Below, in pieces: positions 26,085 through 35,125 of a stretch of 64,000 bases of DNA; position 1 is the stretch's first letter, and each line of letters opens with the position of its first letter. The DNA is from DASWED01 sp036394995 (GTDB lineage Bacteria > Actinomycetota > UBA4738 > JACQTL01): contig DASWED010000111.1 in NCBI GenBank assembly GCA_036394995.1, positions 77,515 to 141,514 on the forward strand, given 5' to 3'. Below the pieces are notes generated by a model, which saw only the letters and a program-made list of their open reading frames with translations, was not told the origin of the DNA and searched no databases. The translations under genes were made by a program, and so were the position numbers.

Positions 26085-26453
26085 CCACCCATCCGCTCAC
26101 GCCTTCTCTCCCGGCGCCGATCGGCGCGCCACTGGCCAGCGGTGCGAGAATCCGCAGGACGGGCCACCTGGGGGACATGTTGACTCCCCGACCGGCCGAT
26201 CGCCAGGGCCCCCGAGTGTTGGATTGACAGGTTCCCCGCCCGGTGAGAGAGTCCGCGCCGTCCACCCATCCATGGGGGAGCGCCCACGACCGTAGACGAT
26301 CGACCCGAGGGCCTCGACGGCGCGCCGCAGTCGCCCGATTCGGACCCCCCGGAGGCGCCCCCGGTCGATCCGCGGCAGGACGAACCGACCCATGGCGGCC
26401 GGTTCCTCATCACCCGCCGGGACTTCCTGAAGTACTCCGGCGCCGCCACGGTC
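26085..26453 (+). other. Gap holding an unstarted Tat signal-peptide coding segment
   Basis: From 26247 the frame of the downstream 26454 gene is already open and encodes, at 26403-26450, LITRRDFLKYSGAATVVVG, a textbook twin-arginine signal (RRxFLK). No ATG, GTG or TTG exists in that frame between 26247 and 26454. An ATG at 26272 would join it if the following run of five G were six. The rest of the gap (26085-26246) shows TTGACT and TTGACA hexamers (26180 and 26224) but no matching -10 box and no other gene. Confidence 0.6.
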
Positions 26454-29400
26454 GTGGTGGGCGCCGGACCGGCTCGAGCCCTGGCAGGCTCCGAGGCCCG
26501 GTTCGGCCGGGCCTCCAACCCCTTCCCCACCTTCAACCTGGTCCGGGCCCGGGACATGCTGGCCCTGTCGTTCGAGGTCCACAACCTCGAGCTGAAGAGG
26601 AAGGGCCAGGCCGGCCCGGGGGACACCCAGACGGCCCGTCTCGTCCGCACCGTTCCCGACCGCCCCGCGTACATCGTGGTGGTGTTCGAGCCCCAGCACC
26701 TGGCAGAGCACGCGTTCTTCGAGGTGAACGACCCGATGATCCCGGGCGATCCCGGCCCCGAGACCCTGATGTCGCCCCCCGTGCCCTCCAGCCTGGCCGG
26801 CCCCAGCCGGCTGGCGTTCAGGGTCCCTGCGAACGTGGCCGCGGTTCCGTTCGAACTCGACACGCTGCTGACGTGGGGCGACTGGGAGCGCAGCCTGGCC
26901 CCCCTGGCCCAGGACCCCCCTCGCAGTGGGGCCGGCTTCCGGGACCCCACGGTCTTCACCACGGACACCGCGCTCGAGGTGCCGTGGCGGCTGTACCTCT
27001 CGCCCGGCCCCAGCTCGCTGTGGTTCCACTCGCACGACCCGGTCACCCACACCGACCCCAAGGACTCCCGTCCGCGGACCGAGCTGTGGCACTCGAGGAT
27101 GGGCGTCCACATCGGCTCCGCGTCCACCGAAGGCGGCCGCATCGCCAACCCCCACAACGAGGAGGGCGGGCCGCTCCGCGCCATCTGGACGCCGGGGTTC
27201 TCCACGGACCAGGACCCCCCCGACCCGAACGGGCTCGGCCCGAACCCGCCCGAGCGGACGTCGCTGAAGCCGAACGACCGGTGGCAGATCGTCCGGCTCA
27301 CCGCCGAACGCGACCTCCAGCTGTTCAACCAGGACACCGCCTACGTCCCGCAGCCGGTGGACTCCGACCGGTTCGCGCTCTCGGCCCTCGGGGTGTTCAT
27401 GGACACCAAGGGGGCCTGGCCGAAGGTCACCACCCAGGGTGGGGTCGACCACCCGTGGGTCTCGGACCTCGTCAAGTGGGATCACCGGGCCGCGATTGGC
27501 CGAGACAACTACGTCCGGGTCATCCACTCCGGGTACCTGCTCCCGTTCGGGCACGCCGCCGTGGTGGTCACGGTCACCGAACGGAAGATGCAGCCGGCGG
27601 AGTCGGGGCCGCTGGCCGGCCAGCTGGGCGGCTACCTCCGCCAGCACGCGTTCATCATCCCCCGCAGGTTCACGCTGGGCTACCCGGCGGCGTCGAACCA
27701 GCCGAACGGCGCCCGGGACTTCCCGTTCACGAACATCAAGCTGAAGACGCTGGTCACGCCGAACCTCGAGCCCTACGACGGCGCGACCCCCGTCACCCAG
27801 ACGCAGGTGCTGAAGACGAACAGCCAGCCGTACGGCTCCACGGCCTTCTGGCCCATGATCCCCAGCTCCGGCGGCACACCCGTCGACTTCGAGTTCGTGT
27901 ACGAGGCCACGGACCGGGATGGGAACTCCATCCAGTTCACCGCGCCCCAGATCTTCGTCTCGTCGACGCTCGCCGACGACAAGACGAAACAGGACGACAT
28001 CGAACAGATCATCCACGAGTACGGCAAGGCCACGCCGAGCAGCCGACACACCCGCTCCTTCAACGGCCAGAAGGTGGCGTTCGCCACGTTCCCCGGCGGT
28101 GAGGAGGGGGCCACCGCCTACGAGGTCGACACCATGACCTTCAGCGCGGCGCCCCCCGTGAACACGAACGCGGAGCCCACCGACATCCCGAGGTTCTTCC
28201 CGAACCTGCTGAAGGCCGACGTCCGGCTCCAGGCCGCCGAGCGGATCGCCGGGAAGTCCCTGGCCAAGAAGCCGACCATCGTCTACCACGACACCTACGT
28301 CGCGAACGGCCAGAACAACTCGAAGGTCTTCGCCATGCTGGTGGACTCCTCCACCGTGAAGCCCCCCCAGCCGGGCAAGGCGAAGACCGCGCCGACGCCC
28401 GAACCGCTCGACATGGTGCTGGGGGCCGACACCTCCGGCGGTGTGCTCACGCCGAACATGGCCATCACCGGCCTGTCGGCGGCGCTGGGGCCGATGGGCG
28501 GCGACCTGTCGAGCGGCCTCCCGTCCGACTTCGATCCGCTGGAGTTCTTCGGGAACCCGGCGTCGCTGCCCAAGATCCTGGGCGGCCTGGACCTCTGGGA
28601 CATCATCCACGCGGTCACCGGGTTCTCCGACCTGGACAAGATCCCCAAGACCATCGAGAGCCCCCTCCCGGACCAGATCGTGGTCTCGCTCGAATGGAAT
28701 CCCGAGCCGGTGCACGATCCCCTGAACGTGTTCGTCCCGGGAGGGAACTGCTCGATTTCCATCTCCGCGGTGTCCACGACGGAGATCAACGACAACGGCA
28801 CCCCGGGAGAGTCCACGTTCGAGATCACGGGCATCATCGAGGACTTCCAGGCCCAGCTGGTGGGCGACGCCTTCAAGGCCATCGTGATCACGTTCGACCA
28901 CCTGAGTTTCTCCTCGGTCAGCGGCCAGAAGCCGAACGTGGACCCGGCCATCACCGACGTCACGTTCGTGGGGGTCCTGGAGTTCGTGCAGAAGCTCCAG
29001 GAATTCCTGTCCTCGATCGGGTTCGGGAACGGCGGGCTGTCACCGGGGCCGGCCACGCGGAACGGCGCGCTCGTGTCACGCAAGGCCCAGGCGGCCGACG
29101 CGCCCGAGGACGACGGCTCGGGCCCGTCGATCACCGTCGACGAGACCGGGATCAACGCCTCGCTGGGAGTGAGCCTCCCGGCCATCCAGGTCGGCGTGTT
29201 CAGCCTCGAGGGGATCTCGTTCGGGGCCAAGCTGAACATCCCGTTCGTGGACGGGCCGGCCCGGGTCCGGTTCAACTTCGCCTCGCAGGACGCGCCGTTC
29301 CTGATCACGGTCTCGCTGTTCGGCGGGGGCGGTTCCGTGGAGGTGGGGCTGGGGCTCGACGGGTTCGAGTCGCTCACGCTGACCCTGGAGTTCGGGGCCA

Positions 29401-29861
29401 AGATCGCGATCGACCTCGGTGTGGCCTCCGGCGGCATCAGCGTGATGGGCGGCATCTACATCAACATCGAGGACAACAACGGGAACCAGGACACCACCCT
29501 GACGGGCTTCGTGAAGATGACCGGGGAGCTCGACGTCCTGGGGCTGATCACCGCGTCGGTGGAGTTCGACCTCTCGCTCACGTACGAGGACTCCGGCGGC
29601 GTGAAGCGGTGCTACGGGCAGGCCGAGATCACGGTCGAGGTCAGCGTGGCGTTCTTCTCGGCCAGCGTGACCCTGGGGCCGGTCGAGGAGGAGTTCGCCG
29701 GCGGGGGAGGGAGCGCCCCCGCCCCGCTCCCCGGGGCGAGCTCGAACGGATCCCGGGCCCGGGCAGCCTCCGTCGACGACAACCACATCACGTTCGCGCA
29801 GCTGATGAGCCAGGACGACTGGGCCGTCTACGCGGCGTCCTACGCCCCCGGAGCATTCTGA
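26454..29861 (+). CDS. Very large Tat-exported protein of unknown function, beta-rich C-terminus
   Basis: From the first canonical start this protein has 1135 residues, but a Tat signal (RRDFLKYSG) is encoded in frame just upstream, so the real product is about 55-60 residues longer and exported folded. I recognise no family. The N-terminal 600 residues are mixed, with LSFEVHNLELKRKG, many Pro/Asp loops and few Cys. From about 760 to 1080 the sequence alternates hydrophobic and polar residues in long strands (FLITVSLFGGGGSVEVGLGL; LTLTLEFGAKIAIDLGVASG), as in an elongated amphipathic beta-sheet. Its TGA overlaps the ATG of the next giant gene, so the two are coupled and probably act together. 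Confidence 0.7.
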   Translation: MVGAGPARALAGSEARFGRASNPFPTFNLVRARDMLALSFEVHNLELKRKGQAGPGDTQTARLVRTVPDRPAYIVVVFEPQHLAEHAFFEVNDPMIPGDPGPETLMSPPVPSSLAGPSRLAFRVPANVAAVPFELDTLLTWGDWERSLAPLAQDPPRSGAGFRDPTVFTTDTALEVPWRLYLSPGPSSLWFHSHDPVTHTDPKDSRPRTELWHSRMGVHIGSASTEGGRIANPHNEEGGPLRAIWTPGFSTDQDPPDPNGLGPNPPERTSLKPNDRWQIVRLTAERDLQLFNQDTAYVPQPVDSDRFALSALGVFMDTKGAWPKVTTQGGVDHPWVSDLVKWDHRAAIGRDNYVRVIHSGYLLPFGHAAVVVTVTERKMQPAESGPLAGQLGGYLRQHAFIIPRRFTLGYPAASNQPNGARDFPFTNIKLKTLVTPNLEPYDGATPVTQTQVLKTNSQPYGSTAFWPMIPSSGGTPVDFEFVYEATDRDGNSIQFTAPQIFVSSTLADDKTKQDDIEQIIHEYGKATPSSRHTRSFNGQKVAFATFPGGEEGATAYEVDTMTFSAAPPVNTNAEPTDIPRFFPNLLKADVRLQAAERIAGKSLAKKPTIVYHDTYVANGQNNSKVFAMLVDSSTVKPPQPGKAKTAPTPEPLDMVLGADTSGGVLTPNMAITGLSAALGPMGGDLSSGLPSDFDPLEFFGNPASLPKILGGLDLWDIIHAVTGFSDLDKIPKTIESPLPDQIVVSLEWNPEPVHDPLNVFVPGGNCSISISAVSTTEINDNGTPGESTFEITGIIEDFQAQLVGDAFKAIVITFDHLSFSSVSGQKPNVDPAITDVTFVGVLEFVQKLQEFLSSIGFGNGGLSPGPATRNGALVSRKAQAADAPEDDGSGPSITVDETGINASLGVSLPAIQVGVFSLEGISFGAKLNIPFVDGPARVRFNFASQDAPFLITVSLFGGGGSVEVGLGLDGFESLTLTLEFGAKIAIDLGVASGGISVMGGIYINIEDNNGNQDTTLTGFVKMTGELDVLGLITASVEFDLSLTYEDSGGVKRCYGQAEITVEVSVAFFSASVTLGPVEEEFAGGGGSAPAPLPGASSNGSRARAASVDDNHITFAQLMSQDDWAVYAASYAPGAF

Positions 29862-32800
29862 TGGCGAGCTACACGCAGCAGGTGATCTGGACGGCAATCC
29901 CGAACGGGGTCACCGGGCCCTCCGGGAGCCAGGTGCTGCACGTCACGGCGTACGTCTCGCCCCGCCTGATGAGCGACCAGGCTCCCATGCAGGACCTGAG
30001 CAACTGGCCGCTGTGGACGGACTGGCCGTCGGAGGTGGCGAACAACCTGACGCTGTTCGTCCAGCTCGGGAGCGGGTCGCAGATCGAGGCCACCCGGGAC
30101 CCCGCGATCCCGCTCGACTCCGACGCCTGGCAGAAGCTGTTCCCGCCGGACTCGCCGGTCCGCCCCTACGACTTCGACGACCGGTTCAAGGGCCTGGACA
30201 CCCGGCGGATCCGGTCGATCCCGCTGTCGGCCATCCAGGACTTCGTGAAGACGCACTACACGGACATCGCGGTGGACCCCAAGACCGCATCGGGCTTCCC
30301 CTCGGCGAACGACCTGGTGTCGGTGTTCGGCCCCCTGTCGTTCGCGTCGAGCCGCACGGAGAACATCGCCAAGCAGCACATCGAGGACCTGCTGGACGAG
30401 GCCAAGGCGATCGGGGCGCTGGGGACCGCCCAGCTGAACTTCCTGCAGGCGAAGATGTACCACACGGTCTACGACAAGGTCCGGCTCCCCCACGACAAGC
30501 TCCAGCCCACCGTGGAGGCGGTGGACTTCCACCAGGCCCTGAGCTCGCTGAACGACCATCCGACGCTGCTCCGCCGCCTGGGCCTCGTCATCGATCTCCG
30601 GGTCCCCATCCCCCGAACGTTCTCGTCGCCGACCACGGTGAAGGTCATCCCGACCATCGCCCGGAGCGGGATGGTGTCGCCGGCCACGAACGCGCTGCTG
30701 GCCCCGCCCATGTTCCAGCCCGCGCCCCGCTCGAGCGGGCCGGATCTCAGCCGCGGGCTCCTGCGACTGGGCGACCCCGCGTACCACCTCCTGGAGATCG
30801 ACACCGACGGGACCGCGCTCCGCCTGCGCCACTTCGCCGACAACCTGAACTCCGCGCACGGCCAGTACCACGCGCCGGACACGCCGGGCCGGTCCTCGGT
30901 CCCGGCCCTCCGGTCCGGGGGCCTCGCCGTGTTCCGCGACCAGTTCGCGCTCCACTTCCACCACCAGCTGCAGAACATCAAGGGGCTGCAGACCGCGCTG
31001 GGCGGCGGGACCCCCACGTTCCATGCCGAGGACCTCCTGCAGGGCTACCGGTGGGACGTGTTCGACGCGACGTCGGGCCGGTGGTTCTCGCTCTGCCTCC
31101 GCCACGGGGAGTACACGCTGGGAGACCCGAACGACTCGCCGGTGATGCTGTCGATCGACGACGAGGGCCTGGTGTCCACGGCGGTGAAGCAGGACCAGGA
31201 CACGGCGGCCACCGACACGACAGCCGATCTGTTCCTCCAGGAGACCCTGGGGCGGTTCACGGGAGGGAGCCTGGTGGCGCCGAGGCCGGGGAACCAGCTG
31301 TCCACCGACCCCGCGGCCCCGCCCATCCCGCCCCCCACCGACCAGCACGAGGACTTCAAGATCACGCCGGTGTTCACGCCGCGGGCCGGCTCGCTGCCGC
31401 CGCTCCGGTTCGGCCGGTCCTACCGGATGCGGGCCCGGGCGGCGTACCTCGGGGGAACGGGCCTCGGCCTCAACGGGCCGAACCCGAACGATTTCACCCA
31501 CGCCACCGACGAGACCGTGTACGGCCGGTTCGAACCGGTGCCGCCGCCGGGCATCCTGATGCGGGCTCCGAAGACCGAGGGCGAGCTGGTGGACCGCCCG
31601 GTGATCCGGAGCAACTTCGACACCCCGCCGCCCCCTACGAAGGCGGTCGAACGGTGGATCGTTCCGCCGAAGACCTCGCAGCTCATGGCGGAGCAGCACG
31701 GGATGTTTGACACGCCGAGCGGGGTCGACGGCACGAGCAGCCTGTACGAGCTGATCGCGGCCCGGGAGAGCGGCTCGTTCCTGCCGGAGACCCTCCCCGA
31801 CCCCGACAGCGGAGCCCAGCCGGACCCGAACGCGTACAACCAGCCCTACTACCCCGACGCCACGCTGCACTTCACGGTGGAGAACGGAAACCAGGCCGCC
31901 GTCCCGTACCTCCCCGACCCGCTCCCCAGGGCCGCGGCGTTCGTGGGGCTCCCCGGCGCGGCTGCCGGGTCGGTCTTCCAGGTGACGTTCGGCCAGCAGA
32001 CGTGGCCCGGCACCGAGCCCATCAGGCTCCGGCTGATCGAGGGGACGGGCGCCCCGAGCTTCTCGGGCGGCGTGCTCACGGTGCACATGCCCAAGGCCAC
32101 CATCGCCCCGGTGCTGCTCTCGTCGGCGCTGCGGGTGGCCGACCTCGACAAGCTCGGGATCTGGCAGTGGATCCTGGAGCGGGCCGCGGTGGACCCCAAC
32201 GTGGCGAACAAGCTCTCGGTGCTGAAGGGTCTGGCGGTGCGGGGGCGGCTGTGGATGATGACCCCGTTCCACCGGATGGTGCTGGTGCACGCGGTGCGCC
32301 AGCCCCTGAAGGCCCCCCAGTTCTCGGCGAGCGCGAAGTCCACCAAGGCCAAGGTCGGGGACACGTTCGCCACGCTCACGGACACCGTGGCGATCAGCCG
32401 GCGGAGCACGAACCAGCTGGACGTGCTGGCCCGGTGGACCGACCCCATCGACCAGTCCGCGGCGCTCCCCAAGCAGCCGGTGGCGCACGCCGAGCACGTG
32501 GGGCAGGTCATGGTCCCGTCGGGCAGCCCGGACGGCTCGTTCGACCTCTCGATCCGCCACGAGATCAAGGACACGAAGTTCCACCGCGTGAAGTACTCGC
32601 TGGTGGCGAAGACGAGGTTCGCCGAGTACTTCATCCAGCACCGGACGATCCACCTGGTGGGAACGACCCCCGTGGTGGTCGCCGCCAAGGGGATCGTCGA
32701 GGGTTCGGACATCGTGACCGCTCCGGACGGATCGAAGAAGTACGCGCGGCACACCGACACCGTCGCCGGCGACTACACGATCGACTACGACACCGGGGAG

Positions 32801-33835
32801 GTCGCCCGCACGGCGGGGAGCACGATCCCGAACGACTCCGACGTGAGCGTGCAGTACCTGGCCAAGCCGATCACGCGGAGGTCCACCGAGCCCGGGGTCC
32901 CACCGACCGCAGCCCTCATCGTGAAGAACTCGGCCCGGCCGGACCCGCCGAAGGTGCTGTACGCCGTGCCGCTGTTCGAGTGGCAGGAGCACAAGACGGC
33001 GCAGGGGGTGGCCAGCAGGCGGGTCGGCCGGAGCCTGCGGGTGTTCATGGACCGGACGTGGTGGTCGTCGGGGGCCGAGGAGAAGCTCGGGGTCGTGTTC
33101 CACGTCTCGCCGAACGCCGTGCTCCAGGAATGGGTCACGCGGATCGGCTTCGACCCCGTGTACAGGAGCTTCGTCTCCAGGTTCAAGATGACGACCGACC
33201 TGTTCCCGCTGGCCACGGTGTTCGGGGCGAACCTGCCGCTGGCGGAGGTGGCGGGGGCGAAGGTCCAGGTGGCCGGGCACGAGGTGGACTTCGACCACCA
33301 GAAGGGGATGTGGTTCGCGGACGTCAAGGTGGACATCCCGCCGTCCTACTGGCCGTTCATCCGCATGGCCGTGGCGCGGTACCAGCCGTTCTCGATCGCC
33401 GGTGCGGAGCTGTCGCGGATGGTCCTGGCCGACTTCGTGCGGCTGGCCCCCGACCGGACGGCCACGGTCCTGCTGACCGACGGCGGGTTCGCCATGGACG
33501 TGTCGGTGGTGGGGATCTCGTACCAGTCGGTCCGGAGCCTCCACAACTTCATCGGGGACACGGCGCTGACGAAGGCCGGGCCGGGGCGGATGGTGGTGAT
33601 CCCGGAGACCCGCGACCCCGGGATCCCGGATCCGGACCTGGGATGGAAGCCGCTGCAGGATCCCGTGGAGCTCTCCCCGCATCAGCTCCAGGATGGGCTG
33701 ACCAGGTGGGGGCCCCGGTCGATGAAGTTCGGGTTCAAGGTGGGGACGAAGCCTCTGCGGCTGGTGTTCCGGGAGCGTGAGGACTTCGGGTCCGGGCGCT
33801 CGCGCCTGGTGTACGTCGACGTCGTGACGCCGTAG
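29861..33835 (+). CDS. Giant protein of unknown function, partner of the upstream Tat protein
   Basis: A 1324-residue protein starting MASYTQQVIWTAIPNG, with no signal peptide or transmembrane helix. The ATG shares its A with the TGA stop of the preceding gene. Recognisable points are only local: LHVTAYVSPRLMSD near the start, HFHHQLQNIKGLQTALGGG, a Pro-rich region around 485-500, and LRFGRSYRMRARAAYLGGTG, which looks like a beta strand and turn. There are no RHS/YD repeats, phage-tail motifs or catalytic signatures that I can name. Size, coupling and absence of a signal suggest a large structural or scaffold protein that may be co-exported with its partner. The upstream frame (28694-29860) is a shadow of the previous gene. 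Confidence 0.7.
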   Translation: MASYTQQVIWTAIPNGVTGPSGSQVLHVTAYVSPRLMSDQAPMQDLSNWPLWTDWPSEVANNLTLFVQLGSGSQIEATRDPAIPLDSDAWQKLFPPDSPVRPYDFDDRFKGLDTRRIRSIPLSAIQDFVKTHYTDIAVDPKTASGFPSANDLVSVFGPLSFASSRTENIAKQHIEDLLDEAKAIGALGTAQLNFLQAKMYHTVYDKVRLPHDKLQPTVEAVDFHQALSSLNDHPTLLRRLGLVIDLRVPIPRTFSSPTTVKVIPTIARSGMVSPATNALLAPPMFQPAPRSSGPDLSRGLLRLGDPAYHLLEIDTDGTALRLRHFADNLNSAHGQYHAPDTPGRSSVPALRSGGLAVFRDQFALHFHHQLQNIKGLQTALGGGTPTFHAEDLLQGYRWDVFDATSGRWFSLCLRHGEYTLGDPNDSPVMLSIDDEGLVSTAVKQDQDTAATDTTADLFLQETLGRFTGGSLVAPRPGNQLSTDPAAPPIPPPTDQHEDFKITPVFTPRAGSLPPLRFGRSYRMRARAAYLGGTGLGLNGPNPNDFTHATDETVYGRFEPVPPPGILMRAPKTEGELVDRPVIRSNFDTPPPPTKAVERWIVPPKTSQLMAEQHGMFDTPSGVDGTSSLYELIAARESGSFLPETLPDPDSGAQPDPNAYNQPYYPDATLHFTVENGNQAAVPYLPDPLPRAAAFVGLPGAAAGSVFQVTFGQQTWPGTEPIRLRLIEGTGAPSFSGGVLTVHMPKATIAPVLLSSALRVADLDKLGIWQWILERAAVDPNVANKLSVLKGLAVRGRLWMMTPFHRMVLVHAVRQPLKAPQFSASAKSTKAKVGDTFATLTDTVAISRRSTNQLDVLARWTDPIDQSAALPKQPVAHAEHVGQVMVPSGSPDGSFDLSIRHEIKDTKFHRVKYSLVAKTRFAEYFIQHRTIHLVGTTPVVVAAKGIVEGSDIVTAPDGSKKYARHTDTVAGDYTIDYDTGEVARTAGSTIPNDSDVSVQYLAKPITRRSTEPGVPPTAALIVKNSARPDPPKVLYAVPLFEWQEHKTAQGVASRRVGRSLRVFMDRTWWSSGAEEKLGVVFHVSPNAVLQEWVTRIGFDPVYRSFVSRFKMTTDLFPLATVFGANLPLAEVAGAKVQVAGHEVDFDHQKGMWFADVKVDIPPSYWPFIRMAVARYQPFSIAGAELSRMVLADFVRLAPDRTATVLLTDGGFAMDVSVVGISYQSVRSLHNFIGDTALTKAGPGRMVVIPETRDPGIPDPDLGWKPLQDPVELSPHQLQDGLTRWGPRSMKFGFKVGTKPLRLVFREREDFGSGRSRLVYVDVVTP

Positions 33836-33844
33836 CGCCCGCGG

Positions 33845-34480
33845 TCAGCGGTGGTCGCGGTGGCGGTCGGCCACCCGGATCACCAGCTTCAGTGCCGAGT
33901 GGGTCGCCGAGAAGCTCACCACCTTCACGTCGACCAGGCCGGCGGCGAGGGCGGCGTCGCGGACGTCGTTCTCGTTCACGTCCGGCGAACCCTTCCTCCA
34001 CACCACCCAGACGGCGCCGTTCGCGACGATGAAGCTCCGCAGGGTCCGGATCCGCCGGAGGTCGGTGCGGTCCCCGACGCCGAGGACGATGAGGTCGCAC
34101 CCCACCCGCCGGGACTGGATGTGCGCGTTCGGCGTTCGGGCGGTCAGCTGGCTCAGGAACTCGGGGTCGTCGACGTTCAGCACGGAGACCCTGGAGCCGG
34201 GCTTCACGCCGAGCTTGTCGACGAGCGAGGGGGGGTTGCGGATCTTCTCCGCCCATCGCTTGGCCTCCGGTCCCAGCTCGAACACGGCCGTGGCGCCGGC
34301 GTGCTCGAGGGTCAGCCGTGCGCCGCTCGCGTGGACGGCCGTGACCTTGGCGAACGGGATCCGCAGCCGGACCTCGGACGCCCGGAACAGCAGCTCCGTG
34401 GACTCGAGCTCGGCGACCCCCTCGTGGCGAGCGCCGTCGATCCTGGCGCTGCACTCGACCTTGCGCCCCACGCTCCCCAT
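33845..34480 (-). CDS. DUF3052-type protein with extra N-terminal domain
   Basis: A 211-residue protein. The C-terminal two thirds match the DUF3052 pattern: KLGVKPGSRVSVLNVDD, then GCDLIVLGVGDRTDL, GAVWVVWRKGSPDVNENDV and a final GLVDVKVVSFSATHSALKLV. The first 80 residues form an additional small beta domain (KVECSARIDGARHEGVAELE). DUF3052 proteins are cytoplasmic and uncharacterised. It is convergent with the giant gene (9-base gap) and divergent from the second ECF sigma factor. The ATG at 34480 has AGGGCGAG before it. Confidence 0.7.
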   Translation of the reverse strand: MGSVGRKVECSARIDGARHEGVAELESTELLFRASEVRLRIPFAKVTAVHASGARLTLEHAGATAVFELGPEAKRWAEKIRNPPSLVDKLGVKPGSRVSVLNVDDPEFLSQLTARTPNAHIQSRRVGCDLIVLGVGDRTDLRRIRTLRSFIVANGAVWVVWRKGSPDVNENDVRDAALAAGLVDVKVVSFSATHSALKLVIRVADRHRDHR

Positions 34481-34554
34481 GCTCGCCCTGGTGAGGGCGT
34501 CTGACAACCCCCAGGTTTTCGGTGGCGGTGTACGCGGGGGGATGGCCTCGGGCG

Positions 34555-34560
34555 TATACA
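34555..34560 (+). promoter_or_regulatory. Putative -10 box (TATACA) for the second ECF sigma gene
   Basis: TATACA lies 7 bases before the GTG start at 34568, which predicts a leaderless or 1-base-leader transcript. No Shine-Dalgarno precedes the GTG. Confidence 0.4.
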
Positions 34561-34567
34561 CGGCGGT

Positions 34568-35125
34568 GTGGACGATGCGCCGACCACGCGCGAGGACGAT
34601 CGGACGAACACAGGGGCCGGAGCCGGCGACTTCGAGGACTTCTTCCGGTCCCGGTTCGCCGAGGTGGCCCGGGCCATGATGCTGGCCGCCCACGACCGCG
34701 ACCTCGGCGAGCAGATCGCCGCCGAGTCCTTCACGAGGCTGTTCGAACGGTGGGCCTCGTTCGAGACCGAGGACCATGCGCTGCGGTTCGCCTACCGCAC
34801 GGCGCTGAACCTGGCGACGTCCCACCACCGCAGCGAACGCCGGTGGAGCCTACTGCGGTCATCCCGCGGCCAAGAGCTGGGGCAGGATCCGGCGCCCGGC
34901 CCGGAGGAGGCCACGGCGAACCGGGCGGCGGTCTTCCAGGCCCTCCGGACGCTCAGCCCGATGCAACGCGCGTGCGCGGTGCTGGTGGACTACGCGGACT
35001 TCGACCCCGACGAGGCGGCCGTGATCCTCGGCATCGCCGCGTCCACCGTCAGGGTCCATCTGACCAGGGCGCGGCGGTCCCTCCGCGCCGCCCTGGGCGC
35101 CCCGGACGAGGAGCTTGAACCATGA
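34568..35125 (+). CDS. ECF RNA polymerase sigma factor
   Basis: A 185-residue ECF sigma factor. Sigma-2 is at about 24-90 (DRDLGEQIAAESFTRLFERW) and sigma-4 at about 125-178 (LRTLSPMQRACAVLVDYADF, then ASTVRVHLTRARRSLRAAL). Its stop overlaps the ATG of the downstream membrane propeller by 4 bases (ATGA), the same genetic layout as the pair at 2026-4228. The start is GTG with a TATACA box 7 bases upstream. Confidence 0.88.
   Translation: MDDAPTTREDDRTNTGAGAGDFEDFFRSRFAEVARAMMLAAHDRDLGEQIAAESFTRLFERWASFETEDHALRFAYRTALNLATSHHRSERRWSLLRSSRGQELGQDPAPGPEEATANRAAVFQALRTLSPMQRACAVLVDYADFDPDEAAVILGIAASTVRVHLTRARRSLRAALGAPDEELEP

Noticed and set aside
28694..29860. Upstream extension of the giant gene frame (1713 codons in total)
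   Set aside because: This part overlaps the C-terminus of the previous gene in another frame and has shadow composition. The ATG at 29861 exactly overlaps the previous stop and starts plausible protein.
29840..33682. 1280-codon minus-strand open frame
   Set aside because: Antisense to the giant gene at 29861, Arg/His/Val-rich with no domain; a shadow frame.
26454..33835. Idea that the giant pair is an RHS/Tc toxin or contractile-injection gene set
   Set aside because: No YD repeats, RHS core motif, tail-sheath, baseplate or AAA genes could be seen; the resemblance is only in size.
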